Below are positions 9,763-18,936 of a stretch of 64,000 nt of DNA, piece after piece. The DNA comes from Allobaculum mucilyticum. GTDB lineage: Bacteria > Bacillota_I > Bacilli_A > Erysipelotrichales > Erysipelotrichaceae. The DNA is taken from contig NZ_CP078089.1 in assembly GCF_022701195.1 (NCBI RefSeq), forward strand, positions 620,001 to 684,000. Direction: 5' to 3'. Position 1 is the stretch's first letter; each line of letters opens with the position of its first letter. Made by a program: the position numbers and the translations under genes. The notes below the pieces were generated by a model that was given only the letters and a program-made list of their open reading frames with translations, did no database searches and had not been told where the DNA came from.

Positions 9763-9907
9763 CAGAAAACGGAATCCTGATGAAGATCAGGCGTTTTCTG
9801 CTGCCGGAGAACGAAACAAGACCGGACCTGGTCCTGACATGGAAAGTCAGAGATCAGATCCGGTCTATTTATATGAGTGAGACGCAGACTGATCCATGGA
9901 TCAGTCT
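9763..9907. repeat. Three consecutive hairpins beside the IS66 remnant
   Basis: First: CAGAAAACG (9763) pairs with CGTTTTCTG (ending 9800), with an inner CCTGAT/ATCAGG stem. Second: AGACCGGA (9819) pairs with TCCGGTCT (ending 9866), with inner CTGAC/GTCAG. Third: a 22-base perfect palindrome at 9886-9907 centred on CCATGG. No gene lies between 9685 and 9979. They could be stacked terminators or structured IS-end DNA; none has a clear T-run. Confidence 0.6.
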
Positions 9908-9979
9908 AGACCTGTGGCAGACACATGGGTAGATGGGGAGCGTTTGATGCTTACCTTTCAGCGATATGAGATTTTGATA

Positions 9980-10923
9980 CTATTCACCTTGTGGAATTGT
10001 AGGATCAAAAGTTGTGATTCGATCAGCTGAAGTCGCATAGAATGCAATTCCTTCCGCTTTCCACCCCAGTTTTACCAAACTGTCATATTCCTTTTTATCT
10101 GTGGTGAAATGGTGACTTCCAGCTTTCGCATTCGGGTTATAGCAACGATATACAGGAATGTCTTTTTCACTCTCGGAATAGAGTGCTGTTCCATCCAGTT
10201 TCCATCCAGCTTTCACCAGATAATCTTCTCTTTCATCCATCGTATAATGATGATCTCCTGCATTTGGATTATACAGGCGACGAATAGGCAGTCTCTGATC
10301 TTCGCGATTGTTCCAACTGATGCGCTCAGGAGTCCAACCCAGGCGAGCTAGTTCTTTACGCTCCGCACGATCCGTTGTAAACAGATGCTCACCGGTATTT
10401 GGATTATACAAGCGGAAAACCGAGATAATATTGCTTACTGTGACGGTGAATGTTTCTACTGTATCTGTTGAAACAAAGGCATAACCAGGATATTTTTCTT
10501 TCAGAGCATCCATTGTCTCTTTCGAATACTCCCATTCATATGCAACCGGTACAACACCTTCTTTTTAGCTATCCAGTTATTGTTTTCATCAACCTCCAAA
10601 TACTCCGGCGCCATAGATCGAAGGCGAATTGTTCCAGTTGGGTGAATGTCGTGATCTTCTCCAAAAAGCACTTCGAACGTTCCGTTTTCCCCAGGTTTGC
10701 ACAAGGCATGATCATCAGGATCTTTAAATAGAATTGTTGCATGGAGAACGATGGTTTTGTCTTTATCTTGAGTTTCAGACAGTTTCGGAGGAACAAAATC
10801 ATCTCCCAATTCAACCGGCGGTTCGGGTACAACCTGATCCTCAGCAAATGTTGGAGTAAAGCCAATTACCATCATTGCTGCTGTTATTGTCGATAGTGCA
10901 GATGTATAAAACGTCTTTCTCAT
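9980..10923 (-). pseudogene. Secreted DUF5648-repeat protein, frameshifted in the middle
   Basis: The start at 10923 (MRKTFYTSALSTITAAMM) follows AAGGAG. A signal peptide ends near TFAED. About 110 residues of unrecognised extracellular sequence follow, then the frame breaks at an A5 run near 10568; one extra A joins NNWIAKK to EGVVPVAYEWEYSKETMDAL. The downstream half has three DUF5648 repeats (FRLYNPNTGEHLFT, RRLYNPNAGDHHYT, YRCYNPNAKAGSHHFT). DUF5648 is common in secreted proteins of gut Bacillota; its ligand is unknown. It is probably intact in reality if the run is under-called. Confidence 0.78.
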
Positions 10924-10967
10924 AGATATCACCACTCCTTACGTCAATATGTGAGGGAGGATAAGCC

Positions 10968-12269
10968 TCAGTATCCCAGCCAAGCTACTCCTTCATTAGT
11001 CCATCCCATGTTAATGAGAGCATCTTTTTCACGTGCAGAAATAGTGTAATGGTGGTTGTTGCTGTTTTGATTGGGATTGTACATTCGATAAACAGGATAC
11101 GCATCTGACTGAGGTGCATACCATGCAACTTTTTCATATGTCCATCCCAGATTTACTAAACCGTTCTTCTCTGCAACATCCGATGTATAGTGATGCTCAC
11201 CACCATTTTTATTATACAGCCGGTAAATTGGCACTCCTGATGAAGAAGTTGCCCAAGCGTTTCCTTCATCCTGCCATCCCATCTGTACTAATGATGTTTT
11301 TTCTGTAGCATCAATCGTATAGAAGTGCTCACTCGAATTTGGATTGTATACCCGATACACAGGTATATGAGTTTGTCTTACTTTATTAATCCAGTTAATT
11401 TTAGATGTCGTTAAGCGGACTCCAACATTATATCTTGGTGTATCTGCTCTTTCATGACCAAAGTTGACACCGACCACTCTGTTACTAGAATCTAACATTG
11501 GACTTCCACTGGATCCGCCAAATGTATCAGCATTATGTTTGAATTGCTCAGTTGTTAGATCATATGCAATCCCAACAGATTTATACTGACTAAATTTCTT
11601 ATCTACAGCTTTATCGGCCGGATAACCAAGAACCGTCAGTCTTTGATTCAAAGAAAGTCCTGTAGATAAGGATAAAGTGCTTACTTCACTGCCAAAAGAC
11701 TTATTGAGTTTCAGGACTGCAAGATCGTAGTCCTGATTAATTCGATTGCCACTAAGATACATCGGATGCATCGCAGCTACAGTCGCAACCGCTGATCCTA
11801 AATGTGCGATGTGGTCGTTGACACCAGGATATACTTCAATTTTTTTAGCCCAGGCTCTGGTATCAGAATTGTAAACTCCATGAGCATTTGTGACCACAGT
11901 GTCTGGTGCTACTAAAAATCCTGTTAAAGAATTATAGGTTCCGTCTTCTCTGCGTACAGACAACCATGCAACGGCAGAATAAGGATGAATCTTAGTATTA
12001 GCTACTTTCTCGCGATCATCCGATCCAATGACCGCATCTGGATCATTATCATCGCTAAAGAGTTCTATTCCACCACGTTGCTCTATAAGCTCTTCGAAAT
12101 CTGGCAACTGATCTTTACCGAGATCTTCAAAATCAGAAAATACATGAATATTACTCACTTCATCCACGTCTTCTTGAGCTGCAACAGAGAGCATAGGAGC
12201 CATACTGAAGGACATCAATAACGCACAAATCAACGCTCCTATGTTTCGACCTTTCTTTTTAAACCTCAT
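10968..12269 (-). CDS. Secreted V8/trypsin-like serine protease with three DUF5648 repeats
   Basis: 433 residues. A signal peptide (MRFKKKGRN, then a hydrophobic stretch to about residue 31) precedes an acidic pro-region (32-90) and an S1-type protease domain (about 93-300). The triad is His130 (VVTNAHGVY), Asp182 (NQDYDLAVL) and Ser256 (GGSSGSPML). Residues 307-433 hold three DUF5648 units (YRVYNPNSSEHFYT, YRLYNKNGGEHHYT, YRMYNPNQNSNNHHYT). The pro-region suggests secretion as a zymogen. Its neighbour at 9980 shares the repeat, so the two probably act on the same surface or polymer. It is not a phage structural gene. Confidence 0.88.
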   Translation of the reverse strand: MRFKKKGRNIGALICALLMSFSMAPMLSVAAQEDVDEVSNIHVFSDFEDLGKDQLPDFEELIEQRGGIELFSDDNDPDAVIGSDDREKVANTKIHPYSAVAWLSVRREDGTYNSLTGFLVAPDTVVTNAHGVYNSDTRAWAKKIEVYPGVNDHIAHLGSAVATVAAMHPMYLSGNRINQDYDLAVLKLNKSFGSEVSTLSLSTGLSLNQRLTVLGYPADKAVDKKFSQYKSVGIAYDLTTEQFKHNADTFGGSSGSPMLDSSNRVVGVNFGHERADTPRYNVGVRLTTSKINWINKVRQTHIPVYRVYNPNSSEHFYTIDATEKTSLVQMGWQDEGNAWATSSSGVPIYRLYNKNGGEHHYTSDVAEKNGLVNLGWTYEKVAWYAPQSDAYPVYRMYNPNQNSNNHHYTISAREKDALINMGWTNEGVAWLGY

Positions 12270-12763
12270 TTTTTCTACCTTTCTTATATAAATTTGTCCT
12301 CTAGGAAAAGGAGGAAAGCATGCGAGGTGCTATTTTGATTCCTATTTCCATTTGAATTTAAACGCCATCCCACCAAGCTAACATGACTATAAACTGAGTC
12401 TATTACCATTCCTTTTTTAGTCATCTCGGTCGTGAGAGTACTGAAGTGTACCCCATGTCAAGGACACGATAATTAGAGAGAACCCTTTGTTCGGACACGT
12501 TATCCCTGTTATCTGTTTGTCTGTTGTTTGAGCAGGATTTGTGAACAAATCCGATGAAGCGATGCGCTCAGAGTTTTTCTGAAGCGCTCCTTTACAGAGG
12601 GTTGCCCCCTAGTACACTGCTGAGCCTTCAGCTGAATGGTGAACTATTCACTTTTCTGCTGAAGGCGGCTTTTGTGGGTCCAGGGGGCAAGGGCCCCGCT
12701 GTCAAGGACGGTCCCGCAGGGACCGAGTGGAAGAAAAATTCTGCGCGCCCCCTTAAATCCCAT

Positions 12764-13699
12764 TCACTCTGAAAGAGGATATCGGCCGGTTGTTACGTAT
12801 TTGTAGAACTCATCTGGTGACAGCTTCGCCAGATCCCACTGATACCGCTCTTCATTGTAGTAGCGGATCTGCTCGTCCAGCAGCGAACAGATCTCCTGGA
12901 GAGGCCGGCACTTCCTCAGATCATCACAGATCTCGTCCTTCATATGGCCGAAGAAGCTTTCCTGAGGAGCGTTGTCCCAGCAGTTTCCTCTGCGTGACAT
13001 TGACTGGCGCAGTTTCTTCTGACGGAGCAGTTCCCGAAACCCGACACTTGTGTAGAGGCACCCCTGATCTGAGTGCACAATCACATCTGTTTCCAGCTCG
13101 TCTCCGTGATTCTCCACCAGCTGCTTTACTGTCTCCAGAACAAAGTCGACCTTGAGATTGTCGCTGACTCTGTAAGCCAAGACCTGTTTGGTGCAGGCAT
13201 CAAGAATCGTTGAAAGATAGGCAAACTTCCCCTGGTAAGGGATGTAAGTAATATCAGTCAGCAGGATCGTTCTGGGCCTGTGCTCTTCGAATTCCCGACG
13301 GACAAGGTTCTCACTGATATTGTCCGCACGCAGCGCCTTCGCCATACGGCGGTAAGGATTCGCTTTACGTATCGGACATTCCAGATTGAACTTTCTCATG
13401 AGCCTCCGGATCTTTTTCATGTTGAACCTGATACTGGGGCTTTGATGGAGAAGGATCATCTGGATCTGTCTGGCACCGGCATGGCTGCGCGCTTTCCGGA
13501 AAGCCTGCAGAATCAGTTCGAAATCTGCTCTGTCCCGGGCTTCTCTTTGTGCACGGCTTTCTGCCTGGGCACACCAGCTGTAGTAACCTGAACGACTGAC
13601 ACCGTTCATTGCACACAGCTCAGTCACAGTCAGGACGTTTTCCGGATCCATAATGACATCCTGAATCAGCACGTATTTTGAAGCAGGCCTGTTCATCAT
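12764..13699 (-). CDS. IS3-family transposase OrfB (DDE integrase domain)
   Basis: 311 residues from MMNRPASKY. An HTH-like segment (VTELCAMNGVSRSGYYSWC) is followed by the rve integrase core with the catalytic triad in ILLTDITYI, VIVHSDQGCLYTS and GNCWDNAPQESFFGHMKDE. Full length and apparently intact. It is normally made as an OrfAB fusion by -1 frameshifting; an A7 run lies just upstream at 13737-13743. Confidence 0.93.
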   Translation of the reverse strand: MMNRPASKYVLIQDVIMDPENVLTVTELCAMNGVSRSGYYSWCAQAESRAQREARDRADFELILQAFRKARSHAGARQIQMILLHQSPSIRFNMKKIRRLMRKFNLECPIRKANPYRRMAKALRADNISENLVRREFEEHRPRTILLTDITYIPYQGKFAYLSTILDACTKQVLAYRVSDNLKVDFVLETVKQLVENHGDELETDVIVHSDQGCLYTSVGFRELLRQKKLRQSMSRRGNCWDNAPQESFFGHMKDEICDDLRKCRPLQEICSLLDEQIRYYNEERYQWDLAKLSPDEFYKYVTTGRYPLSE

Positions 13700-13741
13700 G
13701 ATCGGCCTGGCTTCCTCGAGTTCGCCAGTACAATAATTTTT

Positions 13742-14056
13742 TTAGCGTATCGAGCTCTTTGCGCAATGCCCGGACTTCGCCTTCCAGTCTGGCCACTTCA
13801 TCTCCTTTATCACATGTCTTTTCCGGCTTTGGGAAATGAGATAGGCAGTGTTGGACATTCTGCTCTCCCCGATGATTTTCGGATCATATCCGAGCTTCAC
13901 AAAGATCTCCCGTGGAAAGCAGCCCTGGTTGTAAAGGCGGAGGAACTCGGCCTTGAATTCGTCAGTGAATTTGATCGTGGTTGGAAAGACAGCCTTTGTG
14001 TATGGATTAGCTGCCAGAGCTGTCATCTGTTCTTCGCTGAAGCGATTTCTGTTCAT
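13742..14056 (-). pseudogene. IS3-family OrfA, probably frameshifted
   Basis: It starts MNRNRFSEEQMTALAANPY after AAAGGAGACCTTT, with the helix-turn-helix in TDEFKAEFLRLYNQGCFPRE. The frame then runs KRHVIKEMKWPDWKAKSG and stops at the A7 run. One extra A in the AAAA run near 13820 would instead give KKTCDKGDEVARLEGEVRAL followed by a leucine-zipper-like RKELDTLKKLLY, the expected OrfA C-terminus leading into the slippery run. So one base is probably missing, in the gene or in the read. Confidence 0.72.
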
Positions 14057-14247
14057 AAAGGTCTCCTTTGGGGATTTCCGTCACGAACAATATGCGGTCT
14101 GAAAGTGATCAGTGAAAGAATGTCGATTAGAAAGTGTCCACAATTAGGGAACAGATCAAAACGATCGTCCAGTAGTTGGGGTCGCTGCTAATCGGGTGTC
14201 CTTGGAATAGGTTGGCTCTAAAAAAATTGTCCACTTTCTGGGGTACA

Positions 14248-14690
14248 GTTTATACCGATAGCCAGATGTTTATACGATTTGCAGCTGTGATATATGTTTA
14301 ATGTTTAGAGATCGGAAAGTATTGTAGATATTTTCCTGTACTTTACTTTACACCGGAGCTGATTGAAATTTCTGCTGATTCAACTCGCCCATCCTATGGA
14401 CATATATTTGTTGTGTTTTTCACTCCGTAAAGCTTTGACCAGCCACGAATGGACTCTAAATTCAGAGGATATTACATCTTTCCGAAAGCGCTTTCTTAAT
14501 CTATATTGTATTGTTATAATTCCTGCTGTCAAATAGATTTTATATCGGATGTTTTCCGATTTTATGAAATAATACGTTTCAAAATTAGTTATACTATCCT
14601 ATTTTGGTCAGCTAGGCTAAGTCCACTTCAATAGGCAAAACCCGAACTTTCGGGTCTTTTTCTTTGCCCTGTTATTAGGAGGGATACCTA
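14248..14690. other. AT-rich intergenic region, probable left prophage boundary (attL side)
   Basis: I see no gene here. The sequence is AT-rich and lies between the IS3 element and the first helper gene of the serine recombinases, where an attL is expected for this kind of phage. An 8-base word TATACTAT (14590-14597) recurs at 60770-60777 beyond the polymerase gene, but a shared 8-mer is expected by chance in regions of this size. Confidence 0.4.
14640..14662 (+). terminator. Rho-independent terminator before the recombinase operon
   Basis: ACCCGA pairs with TCGGGT across a 4-base loop and is followed by CTTTTTC. It would stop rightward transcription arriving from outside the prophage just ahead of the gene at 14691. 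Confidence 0.65.
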
Positions 14691-14951
14691 ATGACAGACA
14701 AGATTCGAGACCTGCGAAGAGCCGGCTTCACGCTGGCTGCGATTGCGGATCTAACCGATTCATCTATTTCAGCAATCAAATCCTATTGCTCCCGCAACAA
14801 TATCCGTTCTGTGCTTTACCAGGAGTGCCTGTGCTGCGGAAAGCCACTCAACCAGATGCCAGGCAGGAAGCGGGCCAAGTACTGTTGCCGTAAGTGCAAA
14901 GACGACTGGTGGAACCACCACCGCAAGGAGATGAAACATGGGCGAGATTGA
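14691..14951 (+). CDS. HTH/zinc-finger helper protein upstream of serine recombinases
   Basis: 86 residues after AGGAGGGATACCTA. The N-terminal helix-turn-helix is IRDLRRAGFTLAAIADLTDS and the following SISAIKSYCSRNN. The C-terminal half is a four-cysteine zinc site (ECLCCGKPL and KYCCRKCKDDWW). Proteins of this layout recur just before large serine recombinase genes in Bacillota prophages. Its role is not established; directing recombination or regulating the operon are possible. It overlaps the next gene by 14 bases. Confidence 0.78.
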   Translation: MTDKIRDLRRAGFTLAAIADLTDSSISAIKSYCSRNNIRSVLYQECLCCGKPLNQMPGRKRAKYCCRKCKDDWWNHHRKEMKHGRD

Positions 14952-15093
14952 CTACCAGATCTGCCTGATGGTGACGGAAAAACTGGCAGCTCAACGGATG
15001 ATCACCAGTGAGGAGAAAGATCAAATATCCGCCTTACTTAAAAAAGAATTTGAACCTGAGATCACTTTGTTGCTGGATAGTTCTCCCCTTTAG
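14938..15093 (+). CDS. SHOCT-like small protein of the recombinase operon
   Basis: 51 residues from MGEIDYQICLMVTEKL to LLLDSSPL. The central AAQRMITSEEKDQISALLKK has the pattern of short SHOCT-type helical domains (x-x-G/M-I-T/S-x-E-E) that accompany recombinase genes. It overlaps the preceding gene, implying coupling. Function is unknown. Confidence 0.7.
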   Translation: MGEIDYQICLMVTEKLAAQRMITSEEKDQISALLKKEFEPEITLLLDSSPL

Positions 15094-15121
15094 AGTGATG
15101 AATACGAACGAGGAGGATACG

Positions 15122-16672
15122 ATGATTACAAAACTCAGAAAGAAGCCCGTAATGCTTCTGAAAAAGAAAAAAGTGGCAGCCTATTGCAGGGTCTCCACCA
15201 TCAGCGAAGAGCAGGAAAGCTCCTATGCCATGCAGGTCAGCTATTTCACCAGGATGATCCAATCGCATCCAGAATGGGAGTTCGCTGGCGTCTATGCAGA
15301 TCACGGCATCAGCGGAACAGGAACAAAGAGGCGTGTTGGCTTTCAGGAGATGATGAAAGCCGCGGATGAGGGGAAGATCGATCTGATCCTGACCAAGTCG
15401 ATTAAACGGTTTGCCCGCAATACTGTCGATCTGCTCAAAGCCATCCGCCATCTCAAGGAGATTGGCGTTGAGGTCCGCTTCGAGCAGGAGAACATCTCGA
15501 CGTTCTCGGAAGATGGAGATCTGATGCTCACATTGCTGGCTGCATTTGCGCAGGACGAAAGTCGCAGTCTTTCCGAAAACATCAAATGGGCAGTGAAGAA
15601 ACACTTTGAGAATGGTATTCCATGGACACTCAAGGATTGCTATGGGTACGTTTCCAGGGATGGACAACTCCATCCGCAGCCGGAACAGGCGCCAATCGTA
15701 AAACGGATCTATCAGGAGTTTCTGGCCGGAGAGCGGATGGTCAACATTGTTACCCGACTCAACGAGGAAGGCATTCTTTCTCTTAGAGGAAGCGCATGGA
15801 CAATTGGGCAGATCAGACGCGTTCTTGAAAACATAAACTACACCGGAAACCTTCTGCTTCAGAAAACTTACACAACAGATCCAGGCAAACACGTGAGCAA
15901 ACTGAATAAAGGAGAGCTGGATCAATATTTTGTTCCCGATACTCACGAGGCTCTGATCAGCATGGATGACTGGCAGCAGGTTCAGAAGATGTTAAAGAAG
16001 ATCCCTGACCGTAAACCAGACAGGACAGATGATCTGTTTCAGGGGAAGGTTTTCTGTGGACAATGCGGTTCAACCTGCTGGCTCCACGATGAATCTTATA
16101 TCTGCAGTGAAAAGACAAAAGGAGGCCGAACCGGAATCAAAACCTGCCAGGCAAAGTCGACTCCAAAATACGCGCTGGAAGAGGCCGTAGAGGGCCTGGA
16201 AGACGATGAATGGGAAAGAATCTCGGTATTCCCTGAAAAGCGGTTAGTGGTCCTTCTGACAAGCGGAGAAGAACATGTTCATCAGTATCGATCACGCGCG
16301 TATGATTCGCGAAAGGGGTTCTACGAGAACAGAAAAAAAGGAATGATGTTTCGTGCGACCAATCACATGGTGAAGCTCTATGGGGAGTTGGCCTGCTTCG
16401 TCAAATGTGAAGAGTGCGATGAGAATTATGTGGCCGGACGCTACAAGCCCAAGGATCCGGAAAAGCTCTTCTTCAGCGCCCCCTGCAAGCATGAGGGAGC
16501 ACCAAGATTTAGAAAAGGCGAGATGAAAAAGCTCATTGCAGACGTGCTTGGCATCGATGAATTCGATGTTGAAGTGATGGATGCCAATCTGAGCCATTGT
16601 ACCGTCAGTGGGAAAAGAGTCACCTTCTACTTTCACGACGGAAGAGAGGAAGTGAGGTACCTCAATGGCTAG
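15122..16672 (+). CDS. Large serine recombinase 1 (phage integrase)
   Basis: 516 residues. The start MITKLRKKP follows GAGGAGG at 15112; longer in-frame starts lack such a site. The resolvase catalytic domain has Ser25 (AAYCRVSTISEEQESSYAMQ) and KSIKRFARNTVDLL. A recombinase domain follows (ERMVNIVTRLNEEGI, RRVLENINYTGNLLLQKTY), then a zinc ribbon (FCGQCG...YICSE). Unusually, the C-terminal 150 residues lack the usual coiled coil and carry a second Cys pair (VKCEECDENYVAGRY, APCKHEG). It overlaps recombinase 2 by 8 bases, and the two probably act together in integration and excision. Confidence 0.92.
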   Translation: MITKLRKKPVMLLKKKKVAAYCRVSTISEEQESSYAMQVSYFTRMIQSHPEWEFAGVYADHGISGTGTKRRVGFQEMMKAADEGKIDLILTKSIKRFARNTVDLLKAIRHLKEIGVEVRFEQENISTFSEDGDLMLTLLAAFAQDESRSLSENIKWAVKKHFENGIPWTLKDCYGYVSRDGQLHPQPEQAPIVKRIYQEFLAGERMVNIVTRLNEEGILSLRGSAWTIGQIRRVLENINYTGNLLLQKTYTTDPGKHVSKLNKGELDQYFVPDTHEALISMDDWQQVQKMLKKIPDRKPDRTDDLFQGKVFCGQCGSTCWLHDESYICSEKTKGGRTGIKTCQAKSTPKYALEEAVEGLEDDEWERISVFPEKRLVVLLTSGEEHVHQYRSRAYDSRKGFYENRKKGMMFRATNHMVKLYGELACFVKCEECDENYVAGRYKPKDPEKLFFSAPCKHEGAPRFRKGEMKKLIADVLGIDEFDVEVMDANLSHCTVSGKRVTFYFHDGREEVRYLNG

Positions 16673-18203
16673 AACGGTATTCAAGATTCCGAAGGCAGGA
16701 GCGCAACCCAACGCAAGTACTCCCAAGGCCAGACCCAAAAAGCGAGTAGCAGCTTACGCCCGTGTGAGCACGCTTCTTGAAGAGCAGGCTTCTAGCTATC
16801 AGACGCAGGTGAACTTCTATAACGAGTACATCAGCAGCCGTGAGGACTGGGAGATGGTCAAAGTGTATGCCGACGAGGGCATCAGCGCGACCAACACCAA
16901 GCGGCGTGAAGGTTTTAAGGAAATGGTCCATGACGCTCTGGACGGAAAGATCGACCTCATTATCACAAAGTCCATCAGCCGCTTTGCCCGCAATACGGTA
17001 GATTCCCTTCAGACGATTCGCCAACTCAAGGAAAAAGGCGTAGAGGTCTACTTCGAAAAGGAAAACATCTGGACTCTGGACAGCAAAGGTGAGGTACTGC
17101 TGACGATCATGTCCTCGCTGGCGCAGGAAGAAAGCCGATCCATTTCAGAGAATGTGAAATGGGGCGCCCGGAAACGCTTCGCGGAAGGTAAAGCGTCAGT
17201 GGCGTATTCGAGATTTCTGGGTTATGACAAGGACTTCAAGATTAACGAGGCAGAAGCGGCCACGGTCAGGAAAATATTCGGCTGGTTCCTGCAGGGTCAC
17301 AGCTATATTGGAATTGCCCGAATGCTTAATGATGGCAATTATCCAACAGCCTCAGGTAAGGGAAAATGGAACGACAGCACAGTCAAACGAATCCTCACCA
17401 ACGAAAAATACAAAGGAGACGCCCTGCTTCAGAAGACCTATTCCGTTGACTTTCTGACAAAGAAATCCGTGATCAATACCGGAGAGGTCCAGCAATACTA
17501 CGTGACCGAACATCACGACCCGATTATCGATCCTGAAGTGTTTGACAGAGTGCAGGTTGAAATCGCCAACCGCACCCAGCGAAAAAGAGGATACGCCTTT
17601 TCCGGAAAACTGATCTGCGGAGAGTGCGGAGAGCGCTACACCCACAAGACCTGGCACTCCACAGACAAGTACAAGAAAACCATCTGGCAATGCAAGGGCA
17701 AGTTCAAAACGAAACACTCCACCTCGTTTCTGACAGAAGCGGAAGTTGAACAGGCATTTGTGAGCGCGGTCAATAAAATGATCAGCCGGAAAGATGACCT
17801 CCTGCCGACGCTCAATAACGTTGTCAAATCCGGCCTTGGAATTGATGAGCTTGAAGAGCAGGCGCAAACGATCACAGAGCGCCAAAAAACAATTGAAAGC
17901 CAGCTCACAGATCTGGTTGACGAGACCACTCAAAGCCCGCTTTCCGTCCGGACTATAGAAACTCTTTCTGAAGAGTATGGCAGACTGGATCATGAGCTTG
18001 GCGAACTGACGAAGGAGATCAGCAAGCGAAAAAGCAGGCTGTATCGAATCCAGGAATATTGTGAGAATCTCACCTCAACCAAAGTGTTCGACGCTTACGA
18101 CGAGGACAAATTCCGAAATATGGTGGATATCATAACGGTTCTGGCCAACAAGGAGCTATGCTTCAAATTCATGGATGGCAGTGAAGTCACTGTCAAAGTT
18201 TAA
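16665..18203 (+). CDS. Large serine recombinase 2
   Basis: 512 residues. The resolvase domain has catalytic Ser35 (VAAYARVSTLLEEQASSYQT) and KSISRFARNTVDSL. The recombinase domain contains YIGIARMLNDGNYPTASG and KRILTNEKYKGDALLQKTY. The zinc ribbon is LICGECGERYTHK...IWQCKGK, followed by a coiled coil (about residues 390-470) as in large serine integrases. It overlaps recombinase 1. Tandem pairs of unlike large serine recombinases are known in Bacillota prophages and SCC-like islands. It is more canonical than recombinase 1 and may be the true integrase. Confidence 0.93.
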   Translation: MARTVFKIPKAGAQPNASTPKARPKKRVAAYARVSTLLEEQASSYQTQVNFYNEYISSREDWEMVKVYADEGISATNTKRREGFKEMVHDALDGKIDLIITKSISRFARNTVDSLQTIRQLKEKGVEVYFEKENIWTLDSKGEVLLTIMSSLAQEESRSISENVKWGARKRFAEGKASVAYSRFLGYDKDFKINEAEAATVRKIFGWFLQGHSYIGIARMLNDGNYPTASGKGKWNDSTVKRILTNEKYKGDALLQKTYSVDFLTKKSVINTGEVQQYYVTEHHDPIIDPEVFDRVQVEIANRTQRKRGYAFSGKLICGECGERYTHKTWHSTDKYKKTIWQCKGKFKTKHSTSFLTEAEVEQAFVSAVNKMISRKDDLLPTLNNVVKSGLGIDELEEQAQTITERQKTIESQLTDLVDETTQSPLSVRTIETLSEEYGRLDHELGELTKEISKRKSRLYRIQEYCENLTSTKVFDAYDEDKFRNMVDIITVLANKELCFKFMDGSEVTVKV

Positions 18204-18210
18204 AAACATA

Positions 18211-18255
18211 AAAAGCGTTGATCTGACCGAGCAGGGTTGCAGATTAACGCTTTTT
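18211..18255 (+). terminator. Terminator of the recombinase operon
   Basis: AAAAGCGTTGATCTG at 18211 pairs with CAGATTAACGCTTTT ending 18254 (one mismatch), followed by T-rich sequence. It is eight bases after the recombinase 2 stop. Confidence 0.85.
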
Positions 18256-18936
18256 ATATTGGGTCTGTTCATACGGCCTTGTATCCCCCTCATCAGCGCA
18301 ACGAAATACAGGCGGTTTTCTTATTTATGCTTTATATAAGGGGTATTTTTTGTATCCTTCTTCCTCAATGCGGTATCTCACTGAAGGAAATAGGATACAA
18401 AGAATTCAGGTCGCATTTTAACGCTTTTTGTCTGAGTGCCACTTTTGCTTTATATAAAGAAAAAAATCCAGCAAATCTCGATTTAGGTTTACTAGACAAT
18501 TTTATTTCAGACTGTCCCATTTGAATACTTTTTGTTTGAATACATCCCGTTATTGTTTTTGTATTAAAAACAGCCAGGGGCCTCATAGTTTTTGAAGAAA
18601 CCAGCTTTACAAGATTCAATGAACTCTATCTTGCCTTTTCCGTAAAATTGCCGGAGCAAGTATCATTCTTATGGCTGTTGAAATTTGCTTCAGAACGCCG
18701 AGAAGCTCTTCGAGTGACTTTCCTGAGGATCTCTTCCAGTACGAGTCAGACAACGGGAATAGCGATTATCGTCAGAGTAGATTGAATCCAACGTGTAAAG
18801 ATAACCTTAGAAATATCGAGATAAGAATCTGGGCAATTTTGCTACTTGTTTCCAACATAATGGCTATACTTTTGGTAAATAACATATATTAAATTAGATG
18901 CATCGATCAGGTTTCAATTAGTGCAAGGCATGAGTT
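18256..18936. other. Degenerate AT-rich region without a convincing gene
   Basis: There is no good gene here. A 73-codon frame at 18671-18892 (MAVEICFRTPRSSSS, ending in one hydrophobic segment) lacks a ribosome site and is probably a fragment. The palindrome CTTTATATAAAG is at 18448-18459, with a near match GCTTTATATAAG at 18329-18340; the same 12-mer is at 5939 and 50816. This looks like eroded lysogeny-region DNA. Confidence 0.5.

Larger units (their letters stand above)
12447..14247 (-). mobile_element. IS3-family (IS150-like) insertion sequence
   Basis: The ends read TGTACCCCATGTCAAGGACA (12447) and, reversed from 14247, TGTACCCCAGAAAGTGGACA, sharing TGTACCCCA and GGACA, typical for IS3 elements. 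It contains orfA and orfB. The flanks (GAAG and GTTT) show no target duplication, and 1801 bp is long for the family. The 12470-12760 part is non-coding and rich in hairpins (GCCTTCAGC/GCTGAAGGC at about 12624-12664, GGTCCCGCAGGGACC at 12711), so the left part may be a composite. Confidence 0.75.

Noticed and set aside
12447-14247. Target duplication for the IS3 element
   Set aside because: The flanking bases GAAG and GTTT do not match, so no duplication is reported.
14590-14597. TATACTAT shared with 60770-60777 as the att core
   Set aside because: Not claimed as a call: an 8-base match between two AT-rich regions of 300-440 bases is expected by chance, and no longer direct repeat was found at the expected borders.
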